Below are positions 17,441 to 26,004 of a stretch of 64,000 nt of DNA, piece after piece (within the stretch, counting starts at the first letter, position 1; every line of letters begins with the position of its first letter). This DNA is from Castellaniella sp. S9 (GTDB lineage: Bacteria > Pseudomonadota > Gammaproteobacteria > Burkholderiales > Burkholderiaceae_B). The DNA lies in assembly GCF_027257175.1 (NCBI RefSeq), contig NZ_JAPFGD010000007.1:1-64000 (forward strand), written 5' to 3'. A model generated the notes under the pieces. The model had not been told where the DNA came from. It searched no databases and was given only the letters and a program-made list of their open reading frames with translations. Made by a program: the position numbers and the translations under genes.

Positions 17441-19156
17441 TTATTGATCTACGCGGATGGTCCGGCATTCTTTCGCCGGGTCCCCCTGCACCCACACCGC
17501 ATAAACCCCCGCCGCCAGGGTGTCCGTGGCCGTGCTGTTCTCTTTCAAAGCACCAGCGTACTCACCATTGAGATACAAGGCCGCCCAGCTCTCGGTGCCT
17601 GGACCCGAGAACGTCAAGGTGTAATCGCCATCGGCGGGAATCACCATTCGCAGGTACCGGTAATTGCCCAGTTTGGCGCTGTCCTGAGTGCCAAAGCCAT
17701 CCGTTCCGCAGACCGCGACGTCGCCCGCGTCGACCACCAGATCCGTATAGATCGGCAAAACGATCGTTTCGTAGCCCACTGGCAAGGACTTGGGATCAAC
17801 AGGATAGGTCTGATTGGCGCCCCAGATATCGAGGTCGACGCCATTGACCGTATAGATCTCGCCCAGCAGAAAATCGATCACGCCTCTGGACACCCCATTG
17901 GCCGCCTCGCGCAAATAGGTGGCGAACGAAAACAGGCTGGTAAAGGCCGGGGTGTTCTTTTGCGGCCCGACCATCACCTCGTAGATCGGCCCGAAGCCGA
18001 TCGACGGCGACTTGTACATCTGGTAGAGCACGTGCTGCACCGAAGCCTCATTGAACCAGCCGCGCGGCTCATCGGCGGGGATCGTGTCCAGGTTCATGAC
18101 CACGCCCGGAACGCTTTGCCGCAGACCCATGGTATCGGCATAGACTGGATCGTCTCGCACCATGCCGGCCAGGGCATTGCCCCACCCTTCGCCGAAGGCC
18201 AGGCGCATGTCCAGCCGATCCCCGCCGGTATGATCGCCTCCCCGGCTGTCGGAGCGCGACAGTCTGGATTCGAAGTAGTGCCCCCACTCGTGCACGATCA
18301 CCGCCGTGTCGTATTCATCGGTGTCGACGTCCTCTTTCCCGAGGATGTAGAGTCCCGGCTGATCGGCGCCGGACCACCAGTGGCTGGTGCTGATCTCGCC
18401 CCGGGATTTGTCGCCGCCGTTCGGGCGATTGGCCACGCTCCAATAGGTATTCATGGGCGCAAAGACCGCATCCTCGTCCACGGCCAGGACTTTCTGCATG
18501 GCCGAGAAAATCTGATCCAGAATGGCAAAGGGCGCGGCCGAGCGCTGGTTGCCGTATCCGGCGCCGGTCCAGCCGGAGGCCGCATGCAGATTGCGCGTCA
18601 GATGCGTGGCGCCGGTGTTGAACGCCTCGCCCTGCACCGCATAGATCGACGCCTGGCCGTCGACATAACCCGGCGAGGTGTTGTCGCGTATGGAAAAGTC
18701 CCAGCTGGCGCCCTCGCCGGGCGCCTGGAACAGGCGCGCGGTCGCCCGCAGGCGGACCTGCATGTTCTTGGGCACGGTGAGGACGTAACGGCCATCGGCA
18801 TCGGCATCATCCGAGGCCAGTTCCCGGCCATCGTCGGCAATGGCGGCGATCTGCACACCCCGCGCCGGACTGGCGATGGTGCCGGCATAGTTCAGATAGG
18901 CGCCCCGTGGAGCGACGGAGGCGACCAGCGGCACGAAATCGTAGGTCACCTGGCCGCTGATCTGCACATTCGGTCCGGGCGCCTCGCCCCCGGAACCGCC
19001 CGAGCCATCGCAGCCGACCAGCAGCACCGACACGGCAAGGGCCATGAACGTCATCAGGCGCGCGCGGGGTCGCAGGCGCATCGGCCCCCCGGCCGGCACG
19101 GCTCGCATGCATTGAATTGTCAGGGGGCGTCGTTGAAACCAGCGTCCTCTTCGCAA
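17441..19156 (-). CDS. Lipoprotein with M36-like HEWGH zinc peptidase signature, copy B
   Basis: A 571-aa paralogue of the 15131 gene. A TTG start at 19156 has GGAGG 5 bp upstream; an ATG at 19108 is an alternative without a ribosome site. The lipobox is SVLLVGC. The zinc motif VIVHEWGHYFESRL and downstream FGEGWGNALAGM are kept, as are the beta N-domain and the AFTSLFSFATYLREA region. The C-terminal 100 residues differ most from copy A, suggesting divergence of a binding domain while the catalytic core stays fixed. First gene of the four-gene operon. Confidence 0.78.
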   Translation of the reverse strand: MRRGRWFQRRPLTIQCMRAVPAGGPMRLRPRARLMTFMALAVSVLLVGCDGSGGSGGEAPGPNVQISGQVTYDFVPLVASVAPRGAYLNYAGTIASPARGVQIAAIADDGRELASDDADADGRYVLTVPKNMQVRLRATARLFQAPGEGASWDFSIRDNTSPGYVDGQASIYAVQGEAFNTGATHLTRNLHAASGWTGAGYGNQRSAAPFAILDQIFSAMQKVLAVDEDAVFAPMNTYWSVANRPNGGDKSRGEISTSHWWSGADQPGLYILGKEDVDTDEYDTAVIVHEWGHYFESRLSRSDSRGGDHTGGDRLDMRLAFGEGWGNALAGMVRDDPVYADTMGLRQSVPGVVMNLDTIPADEPRGWFNEASVQHVLYQMYKSPSIGFGPIYEVMVGPQKNTPAFTSLFSFATYLREAANGVSRGVIDFLLGEIYTVNGVDLDIWGANQTYPVDPKSLPVGYETIVLPIYTDLVVDAGDVAVCGTDGFGTQDSAKLGNYRYLRMVIPADGDYTLTFSGPGTESWAALYLNGEYAGALKENSTATDTLAAGVYAVWVQGDPAKECRTIRVDQ

Positions 19157-19170
19157 GCGAGCCTCCGCAC

Positions 19171-19237
19171 AATGAAAATATAAGTATCAAATGAAATATT
19201 AAGTATCTTTTGTACTTAAATTGAACGTGGCGGTCAA
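19171..19237 (-). promoter_or_regulatory. Promoter of the HEWGH lipoprotein operon with a tandem repeat
   Basis: On the minus strand, TTGACC (19232-19237) and TACAAA (19209-19214) are 17 bp apart. Just downstream lie two near-identical 18-mers, GATACTTAATATTTCATT (19190-19207) and GATACTTATATTTTCATT (19171-19188), placed where a repressor would cover the transcription start. The repeat contains an ATGAAA-like core reminiscent of the boxes upstream of the Lrp-type gene. Confidence 0.5.
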
Positions 19238-19288
19238 CGACTGATGGTATCTGCGTCCGATTCGCCACAATCGCCGGAAGCGCGGCAA

Positions 19289-20389
19289 TCAGGCCTCGAG
19301 CGCCTCCAGAGCACGCAGCCGCGCCGCCCGCAGGCCCGCGCGGATGCGCCCCGCATCGCCGCCGGCGGCGCGCGCGATCGCCCCTGCATCGACGGCGCGC
19401 GCCGCCTCGATGCGTTGCGCCCAGGCGGCTTGGTCGACGTCCGCGCGCACGCAGGATGCCGCCTCGAGCAGCGCCCGGCAGCGGTCCGGCCGCCGCCAGG
19501 CATCGCAGGATTCCAGCAGGTCCAGGTGGGCCTCGGCGCCGACGGCGCCATCCCCGAGGCGCTCCAGCACCCCGGGCAGCAGGCGCGCCAGGTCACGGCA
19601 GGCGGTGGGCGCCCGCAAGGCGTCCTGCAGGCTCGCCGACGAGGCACGGCACAGCAGGGCATAGCGCTGGGCCAGGTCCAGCCCGCGGCGCGCGGACTCG
19701 CGCAGGCCCGCAGCCACCGTCTCGTCCCACCGCAACCCCGGCGCCACGCGCGGCAAGGCGCCGCATTCGGCCAGCACCTCGATCATCCGTCCGGGATGGC
19801 CGGTGGACAGGCCCTTGGCCAATTCCTGCCAGACGCGCTCGGGCACCAAGGCGTCGACCTCGCCGCTGTCCACCAGGGCGCGACACAGGGCCAGGGTTTC
19901 GGGTGCGATCGAGAATTCGTGGAACCGCGCCGCAAAACGCGCCAGGCGCAGCAGCCGCACTGGATCCTCGATGAATGCGGGGCCCGTGTGGCGCAATACC
20001 CGCGCCCGCAGGTCGGCCACGCCGCCCAGGGGATCGATCAGCGCGCCGTCGGGCGCGCGCGCGATCGCGTTCACCGTCAGGTCGCGGCGCCGCAGATCCT
20101 CATCGAGGGTGACCTCGCGCCCGGCATGGAACACGAAGCCCTTGTAGCCACGCCCCGACTTGCGCTCGGTGCGCGCAAGCGCGTATTCCTCGTGCGTGCG
20201 CGGATGCAGGAACACGGGGAAGTCGCCGCCAACGGGCGTAAAGCCGCGCGCCGCCATGATCTCGGGCGTGGCGCCGACCACTACCCAGTCGCGATCCCCC
20301 GCCGGCAAGCCCAGCAGGGCGTCGCGCACGGCGCCGCCCACGACATAGACCTCCAGCCCCTCGACGGCAGGGTCGCCGCAAGGACTCAT
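19289..20389 (-). CDS. cca: CCA-adding tRNA nucleotidyltransferase
   Basis: A 366-aa class II nucleotidyltransferase that builds or repairs the 3' CCA of tRNAs. Signatures: [20 protein letters not shown] (residues 14-33) with the catalytic acidic pair in GDRDW, then [11 protein letters not shown] and [16 protein letters not shown], the template region for nucleotide choice. The C-terminal HD phosphohydrolase domain of E. coli Cca is absent, which is common in this lineage. The ATG overlaps the slt stop by 4 bp. Confidence 0.93.
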   Translation of the reverse strand: MSPCGDPAVEGLEVYVVGGAVRDALLGLPAGDRDWVVVGATPEIMAARGFTPVGGDFPVFLHPRTHEEYALARTERKSGRGYKGFVFHAGREVTLDEDLRRRDLTVNAIARAPDGALIDPLGGVADLRARVLRHTGPAFIEDPVRLLRLARFAARFHEFSIAPETLALCRALVDSGEVDALVPERVWQELAKGLSTGHPGRMIEVLAECGALPRVAPGLRWDETVAAGLRESARRGLDLAQRYALLCRASSASLQDALRAPTACRDLARLLPGVLERLGDGAVGAEAHLDLLESCDAWRRPDRCRALLEAASCVRADVDQAAWAQRIEAARAVDAGAIARAAGGDAGRIRAGLRAARLRALEALEA

Positions 20390-22512
20390 GGCAAGGCGGT
20401 GCGGGCCGCGCCCGAGGGGCTGATCGTGCCCAGGCGCTCTTTGAGCGACTGGGGCTGCCCCGAGAACAAGGCGGCATAGTAGACCGCGTTCGACATGACG
20501 TGCTTGACGTACAGGCGCGTTTCAGTGAATGGAATGGTCTCGGCAAAGATCGCGCCCTCGACCGGCGCCTGCAGGCGTGCGCGCCAGCGCTTGGACCGCC
20601 CCGGGCCGGCGTTGTAACCCGCCGTCGCCAGGACCTCGGAGCCGTCCAGGTCGCGCAGCACCATATCCAGGTACCGGGTGCCCAATATGGTGTTGACGTC
20701 GAATTCATTGACCCGGCTGGGCTTGAAATCCTTCATGCCGATCTTGCGGGCCACCCAGCGCGCGGTCGCGGGCATGAGCTGCATCAGGCCCGATGCGCCG
20801 ACCCGCGAACGCGCATCGGTGATAAAGCGGGATTCCTGCCGGATCAGGCCATAGACCCAGGCCGGATCCAGGTCGACCTCGCGCGCCTTGGCGGCCACCT
20901 GGCCTTCGAACGGCGCAATGAAGCGCTGGCTGAAATCGACCTCGTTGCGCGTCTGCAGGGAGGTATTCACGACGCGATCGTAGATGTGCTCCTCGCGGGC
21001 GAGTTCGGCCGCCGCCCGCAACTGCAGGTCGTCCATCCCGCGCAGGGCGAAATTCCATTCCGGCACCGCCTCGCGCCGCCATCCCAGGTCGAACAGCGCG
21101 ATCGCGCGTTCCAGGCCCGGGTTCGCGCGCGCCTGCTGGACGAGCGCGGCATCCACCGGCACGGGCTGGGCCGGCATATAGGGCGGCCGTCCCAGTTCCT
21201 CGTTGGCCAGCTGGCCGTAGAAGCTGAGATCCGTGGCGATGGATTCGAAATACTGCCGTGCGGCCTTCTGGTTGCCCTGGGCCGCCAATGCACGCCCGTA
21301 CCAATAGCGCCAAACCGGTTCGTCGGCCTGGCGTGCGGACATCTTGCGGATTGCCGTGGCGACCCGCCCCCAATTGATCCGCGCCTCGCGCAGCTCGGCC
21401 CGGACCTCCCAGGCGTGGTTGTAGTCGGTCATGGGAACGAAGCCGGACTTGCGGTACCAGCGCGCCGCATCGGGCTCGACGTTCAGTGCGGCCACCAGCC
21501 CGAACTGGCCCCAGACCCATTCCAGATCCGCCTTGGGCACGAAGCCCGCCCAGCGGCCCTCGACATCGCGCGCGGCCGCCGCCCGGTCGTCCTCGCGCGC
21601 CAGCCGGGACAGCGCGATGGCCGTCAGTTCGGTCTGGATCCGGGTGCGCGGCTTGGACTGGTTCTGGAGCCACTTGCGGGGATTTTTCATCAGCGCGGCG
21701 TACTGGACCATGGCCGGCGTATCGAAGACGATGGCCGCCACCCGGCGCGCATGGGCCTCCTTGCCGGTCTCGAGCGTATCGCGCAGCAGCGTCGCCAGCT
21801 GGTTGCGGCTGAGCACGTGGTCCTCGACGACCTGGTCGAGCATGTCCCAGCAATCGCTGTTGGGCCGATAGACCTCGAGGACCTCCGCGGCACGCGCCTT
21901 GCGCCCGCTCATGTGGCCGGCCAGCAACTGCGCACACTCGAGACTCGTGCTGCCGACGATCACCGGCCCGACGCGCAGCGCCCCGCCGTAGTCGCCCGCC
22001 CGCACGGCGGCCAGGATCCAGTCGCCCTTGATCCTGTCGGCCAGATAGGCGTCGGTATTGTCGGCGAGGAACTGCCCGACCTCGGCGTCCGGGACGGGCG
22101 TGGTGCGATCGGACAGCTTGTGGCGCAGAAGCCAGTAGCGCGGATACAGGCCCAGCACCGGATCGGCCGCCGCCAGCGGCGCCAGGCGGGCGACCTCGTC
22201 CCAGCGCCGCTTTTGCATGGCCTCGTAGGCATCGACGACCGCCTGGCGTGCCGCCGCGGGCACGACCGGCGGCACGTAGGGCGCGGCCGCGCGCGCCGGC
22301 GCCGGCAGCGAGGGACTGGCCTGGATGGCCTGGCCGGCCGGCAAGGCGCCCACTGTGGCCAGCGTAGGGGGCGGCACCGTCGGCGCCTCGGCGCCCGCGC
22401 AGCCCGCCAGGCCCAGTGCAAAGACCGCGCCCGCCGCCGTGCCGCGCCAGCGGCCGGCCCCAAGGGCGGTGCATCCCGGGTTTTTCTGATACCTTAGAAG
22501 GCTTGACAACAT
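20386..22512 (-). CDS. slt: Soluble lytic murein transglycosylase (Slt70 type), probable lipoprotein
   Basis: A 708-aa protein from the ATG at 22512; a longer frame reaches 22554 but would run into the divergent gene. A possible lipobox ALGLAGC ends at Cys38. A long alpha-superhelical U-domain follows. The C-terminal catalytic domain has GLIRQESRF (catalytic Glu), [17 protein letters not shown] and AGYNAGPGR. It cleaves peptidoglycan between MurNAc and GlcNAc, forming 1,6-anhydro ends. Only about 26 bp separate it from the divergent 5-FCL gene. Confidence 0.92.
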   Translation of the reverse strand: MLSSLLRYQKNPGCTALGAGRWRGTAAGAVFALGLAGCAGAEAPTVPPPTLATVGALPAGQAIQASPSLPAPARAAAPYVPPVVPAAARQAVVDAYEAMQKRRWDEVARLAPLAAADPVLGLYPRYWLLRHKLSDRTTPVPDAEVGQFLADNTDAYLADRIKGDWILAAVRAGDYGGALRVGPVIVGSTSLECAQLLAGHMSGRKARAAEVLEVYRPNSDCWDMLDQVVEDHVLSRNQLATLLRDTLETGKEAHARRVAAIVFDTPAMVQYAALMKNPRKWLQNQSKPRTRIQTELTAIALSRLAREDDRAAAARDVEGRWAGFVPKADLEWVWGQFGLVAALNVEPDAARWYRKSGFVPMTDYNHAWEVRAELREARINWGRVATAIRKMSARQADEPVWRYWYGRALAAQGNQKAARQYFESIATDLSFYGQLANEELGRPPYMPAQPVPVDAALVQQARANPGLERAIALFDLGWRREAVPEWNFALRGMDDLQLRAAAELAREEHIYDRVVNTSLQTRNEVDFSQRFIAPFEGQVAAKAREVDLDPAWVYGLIRQESRFITDARSRVGASGLMQLMPATARWVARKIGMKDFKPSRVNEFDVNTILGTRYLDMVLRDLDGSEVLATAGYNAGPGRSKRWRARLQAPVEGAIFAETIPFTETRLYVKHVMSNAVYYAALFSGQPQSLKERLGTISPSGAARTALP

Positions 22513-22538
22513 ATCGCCTGCAACCCCGCTACTACGCC

Positions 22539-23168
22539 ATGAACGACAACGCACAGGATAACGCAGTCCCCTTGCGGATGCGACTCAAGCAGCGCCGCGC
22601 GCAACAGGCTGCCGGCGATCGAGACCGCGGCGCCCTGCTGATACGCGGGCGCCTCTACACCTGGCTGGCGACCAACCGCAGCCGCCTGCTCGAATCGGGC
22701 CGCCCCGACGCCCAGTGCATCGCCGCCTTCTGGTCCATGGCCGACGAACCCGCCTTGCAGCCCCTGCTGCGCCAGTGGGCGCAGGACGAGACCCTGACGG
22801 TCTCGCTGCCGGTCGTCACCGCGCCCGGCGCGCGGCTGCAATTCCGCACCTGGACGCCGGACACGCCCATGAGGCCGGGCGCCTACGGCATCCTGGAGCC
22901 CGAAGGCCCGCAGGCCCCGCCGCCCGACGTCGTCCTGGTCCCCACCCTGGGCTTCACCCGGCAGGGCGACCGCCTGGGATATGGCGGCGGATACTATGAT
23001 CGCACCCTGGCCGCCCTCAAGGCCTCGGGCCATCCGTTCACGACCCTGGGCATCGCCTGGGCCTGCGGGGATCTCAGCGGCGAGGACTACTCGCCCGCCG
23101 TCCACGACGTGCGCCTGGACGGCGTCCTCACCGACAAGGGGTGGGCCCTGCCGGCGCCCGAGCTTTAG
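22539..23168 (+). CDS. 5-formyltetrahydrofolate cyclo-ligase
   Basis: A 209-aa enzyme starting at MNDNAQDNAV (22539). It converts 5-formyl-THF to 5,10-methenyl-THF with ATP. The family motif GFTRQGDRLGYGGGYYDRTL (residues about 140-160) is intact, with ALLIRGRLYTWLA and AFWSMADEP earlier. Placement beside metF fits folate one-carbon metabolism. The short region shared with the divergent slt start must hold both promoters. Confidence 0.92.
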   Translation: MNDNAQDNAVPLRMRLKQRRAQQAAGDRDRGALLIRGRLYTWLATNRSRLLESGRPDAQCIAAFWSMADEPALQPLLRQWAQDETLTVSLPVVTAPGARLQFRTWTPDTPMRPGAYGILEPEGPQAPPPDVVLVPTLGFTRQGDRLGYGGGYYDRTLAALKASGHPFTTLGIAWACGDLSGEDYSPAVHDVRLDGVLTDKGWALPAPEL

Positions 23169-23185
23169 GGCCTGTTCACCCTAAT

Positions 23186-24034
23186 TCAGGAGCCGCCCTC
23201 GAGATTGGCGCAGATCGCCATCACCGCATCGGCGTTGTTCAGGGTGTAGAAATGCGCCCCCGGCGCGCCGCCCTCGAGCAGGCGCGCCACCATGCGGGAT
23301 ACGACCTCGGTGCCGAAAGCCCGGATCGAGGCCTTGTCGTCGCCGAAATCCGCCAGGCGCAGGCGCAGCCAGCGCGGGATCTCGGCGCCGCACATGTTCG
23401 AAAAACGGGCAAGCTGCGTATAGTTGGTGATCGGCATGATGCCCGGCACGATCGGGATGTCGACGCCGCGCGCGCGCGCGCGGTCGACGAAGTCGAAATA
23501 CGCGTCCGGATTGAAGAAATACTGGGTGATCGCACTGTCGGCGCCTTCCGAGACTTTGGCGACGAAATGGTCCAGATCCTCGCGCGCGCCGAGGGCCTGC
23601 GGATGCATTTCAGGATAGGCGGCCACCTCGATGTGGAAGGCGTCGCCGTACTCGGACCGCACGAAGCGCACGAGGTCGCTGGCATAATGCAGTTCGCCCG
23701 TGTCGCCGCCCATGCCCGAGGGCAGGTCGCCGCGCAGGGCCACCAGGCGGCGTACGCCGCGCGCCCGATAGGCGTCCAGGATGCTGCGCAATTGCGCGCG
23801 CGTCGAGCCGATGCATGATAGATGGGGCGCCACGTCGGCGCCCAGGTTCTGCATCAGCTGCACCGTATCGACGGTGCCTTCACGGGTGGAGCCGCCCGCG
23901 CCGAAAGTCACGCTGACGTAGCCGGGGCGCAAGGCCATCAGGCGCTTGGCCGAGCGCACGAGCCGCTCCTGGGCCGCGATGTCGCGCGGCGGGAAATACT
24001 CCAGGCTGAAGATCGACGGTGATGCGGCGCTCAT
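23186..24034 (-). CDS. metF: Methylenetetrahydrofolate reductase
   Basis: A 282-aa flavoenzyme from MSAASPSIFSLEYFPPRD (24034). It reduces 5,10-methylene-THF to 5-methyl-THF for methionine synthesis. Signatures: FSLEYFPPR, SVTFGAGGSTREGT, LVALRGDLPSG, and FFNPDAYFDFVDRARARGVD with the following PGIMPI. Its ATG overlaps the stop of the upstream membrane-protein gene by 4 bp, so it is translationally coupled and falls under the SAH riboswitch of ahcY. Confidence 0.95.
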   Translation of the reverse strand: MSAASPSIFSLEYFPPRDIAAQERLVRSAKRLMALRPGYVSVTFGAGGSTREGTVDTVQLMQNLGADVAPHLSCIGSTRAQLRSILDAYRARGVRRLVALRGDLPSGMGGDTGELHYASDLVRFVRSEYGDAFHIEVAAYPEMHPQALGAREDLDHFVAKVSEGADSAITQYFFNPDAYFDFVDRARARGVDIPIVPGIMPITNYTQLARFSNMCGAEIPRWLRLRLADFGDDKASIRAFGTEVVSRMVARLLEGGAPGAHFYTLNNADAVMAICANLEGGS

Positions 24035-24369
24035 GCGAGCAGCAGGCTCGCCAAGGCCCCCGACACAATGCTGTACACCAGGGCGCCCAGCAGCGCCCAC
24101 CAGAACCCATCCACCTGGAAGCCCTTGAGGATGGAGCCGGCGAACCAGAACACCAGGGCGTTCAGGACCAGCAGGAACAAGCCCAGGGTCACCACCGTGA
24201 TCGGCAAGGTGAGCAGGATCAGCACCGGCTTGACCAGCGTATTGAGCAGGCCGAGCACCAGCGCGGCGATCAGCGCCGAGCCGAAGGACGCAACGGTGAT
24301 CCCGGGGAGGATGTAGGCCACGACCAGCAGGGCCACGGCGTTCAGGATCCAGACGAGCAATAGAGTCAT
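24031..24369 (-). CDS. Four-helix membrane protein of phage holin superfamily IV (PF04020-like)
   Basis: A 112-aa protein that is almost all membrane: four hydrophobic segments with the conserved LLNTLVKPVLILLTLPITVV (about residues 42-61) and LNALVFWFAGSI. The family is widespread, formally named after holins but of unknown function. It sits between ahcY and metF, and this position is conserved in related bacteria as I recall. A transport or regulatory link to the methyl cycle is speculation. Confidence 0.85.
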   Translation of the reverse strand: MTLLLVWILNAVALLVVAYILPGITVASFGSALIAALVLGLLNTLVKPVLILLTLPITVVTLGLFLLVLNALVFWFAGSILKGFQVDGFWWALLGALVYSIVSGALASLLLA

Positions 24370-24407
24370 GATGGGCTCCGGTGGAAGGCGCGCCGCGCGC
24401 GCCGGAA

Positions 24408-25808
24408 TCAGTAGCGGTAGTGCTCGGGCTTGTACGGGCCGTCGACCTTGACGTTGATGTAGTCGGCCTGCTTCTGGCTCAGCGTGGTCAGCCGTGCGCC
24501 GAGCTTCGTCAGGTGCAGGCGGGCGACTTTTTCGTCCAGATGCTTGGGCAGCACGTAGACCTGGCCCTGCTGGTAGTGTTCACCACGCGTGAAGAGCTCG
24601 ATCTGGGCGATGGTCTGGTTGGTGAACGAGGCCGACATGACGAAGGACGGGTGCCCCGTGGCGCAGCCCAGGTTCACCAGACGGCCCTTGGCCAGCAGGA
24701 TGATGCGCCGGCCATCGGGGAAGATGATGTGGTCGACCTGGGGCTTGATTTCCTCCCATTGCAGGTCCTCGACCGAGGCGACGTCGATCTCGCTGTCGAA
24801 ATGGCCGATGTTGCAGACGATGGCCTGGTCCTTCATGCGATAGAGGTGGTCGCGGTTGATGACGTGGTAGTTGCCCGTGGCGGTGACGAAGATATCGGCC
24901 TGCTCGACGACCTCGTCCAGATCGACGACGCGATAGCCCTCCATCGAGGCCTGCAGGGCGCAGATCGGATCGACCTCGGTCACCCAGACCTGCGCGCGCA
25001 GGGCCGCCAGCGCCTGTGCGCAGCCCTTGCCCACGTCGCCGAAGCCGCAGACCACGGCGATCTTGCCCGCCACCATGACGTCGGTGGCGCGCTTGATGCC
25101 GTCGACCAGCGATTCGCGGCAGCCATAGAGGTTGTCGAATTTGGACTTGGTGACCGAGTCGTTGACGTTGATCGCGGCGACCTGGAGCTCGCCGCGCTGC
25201 GACATCTGGTAGAGGCGGTGGACGCCGGTGGTGGTTTCCTCGGTGACCCCCTTGATCTGGGCCAGGCGCGTGGAATACCAGGACGGGTCGCGGGCCAGAC
25301 GGTCGCGGATGGCGGCATAGAGCACGCGTTCCTCCTCGTTGTCCGGATTGGCGATCACCGCGGGATCGGATTCGGCGCGCGCACCCAGGTGCAGCAGCAG
25401 CGTGGCGTCGCCGCCGTCGTCGAGGATCATGTTGGCCTGCTCGCCGGGCCAATCGAAAATGCGGTGCGTGTACTGCCAATAGTCCTCGAGCGATTCGCCC
25501 TTGACGGCGAAGACCGGCGTGCCGCCGGCGGCAATGGCGGCGGCGGCGTGGTCCTGGGTCGAGAAAATGTTGCACGAGGCCCAGCGGACCTCCGCGCCCA
25601 GTGCCTTCAGGGTCTCGATCAGCACCGCCGTCTGGATGGTCATGTGCAGGCTGCCCGCGATGCGCGCGCCCTTGAGGGGCTGTGCGGCGGCGAATTCCTC
25701 GCGCGTGGCCATCAGGCCGGGCATTTCGGTTTCGGCGATGGCGATTTCGCGGCGGCCCCAGTCGGCCAGGGCGATGTCGGCGATAACGTAGTCGTGTGCA
25801 GTGCTCAT
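24408..25808 (-). CDS. ahcY: S-adenosylhomocysteine hydrolase
   Basis: A 466-aa NAD-dependent enzyme from [20 protein letters not shown] (25808). It splits SAH into adenosine and homocysteine, removing product inhibition of methyltransferases. Signatures: [35 protein letters not shown], the NAD-binding [18 protein letters not shown], and the C-terminal [12 protein letters not shown] with the Lys and Tyr that close the NAD site. The insertion near residues 160-200 makes it the long bacterial form. An SAH riboswitch precedes it. Confidence 0.97.
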   Translation of the reverse strand: MSTAHDYVIADIALADWGRREIAIAETEMPGLMATREEFAAAQPLKGARIAGSLHMTIQTAVLIETLKALGAEVRWASCNIFSTQDHAAAAIAAGGTPVFAVKGESLEDYWQYTHRIFDWPGEQANMILDDGGDATLLLHLGARAESDPAVIANPDNEEERVLYAAIRDRLARDPSWYSTRLAQIKGVTEETTTGVHRLYQMSQRGELQVAAINVNDSVTKSKFDNLYGCRESLVDGIKRATDVMVAGKIAVVCGFGDVGKGCAQALAALRAQVWVTEVDPICALQASMEGYRVVDLDEVVEQADIFVTATGNYHVINRDHLYRMKDQAIVCNIGHFDSEIDVASVEDLQWEEIKPQVDHIIFPDGRRIILLAKGRLVNLGCATGHPSFVMSASFTNQTIAQIELFTRGEHYQQGQVYVLPKHLDEKVARLHLTKLGARLTTLSQKQADYINVKVDGPYKPEHYRY

Positions 25809-25874
25809 GATAGTCCTGTAGAGCCTGCGCCGGCGATGGGAAAGCGGCAGCCCATCGGACCCGCGCGAGGCGGC

Positions 25875-25966
25875 GATGGGCGCCGTTTGAAAACGAGATC
25901 CCGAGCCTGGCGGCGCGCGGGATCCGTCGGATCCGGTCGTCGCGCCGCTGCAGCGCCCCTCGGGCA
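25875..25966 (-). ncRNA. SAH riboswitch in the ahcY leader
   Basis: On the minus strand, GCCCGAGGGGCGCTGCAGC begins at 25965. The pairing strand CCAGGCTCGGG (25900-25910) closes the main helix (CCCGAG with CTCGGG), and AACGGCGCCCA (25878-25888) can form the pseudoknot with GGGCGC. These are the conserved blocks of the SAH-binding riboswitch, which turns on ahcY when S-adenosylhomocysteine accumulates. The variable arm between them (25911-25940) is GC-rich and self-complementary. It begins right at the expected transcription start. Confidence 0.88.
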
Positions 25967-25973
25967 AGTGGGG

Positions 25974-26004
25974 ATTATAGCGTGGGTGCGGGGCCAGCGT
26001 TCAA
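25974..26004 (-). promoter_or_regulatory. Promoter of the ahcY-metF operon
   Basis: A perfect -10 TATAAT (25974-25979) on the minus strand lies about 8 bp before the riboswitch. A -35-like TTGAAC (25999-26004) is 19 bp upstream and overlaps the last codon of the cytochrome b fusion gene. Transcription would start near 25967. Confidence 0.7.

Noticed and set aside
20500-22497. A 665-codon plus-strand open frame opposite slt
   Set aside because: Slt catalytic motifs are intact on the minus strand; this frame has no recognisable content.
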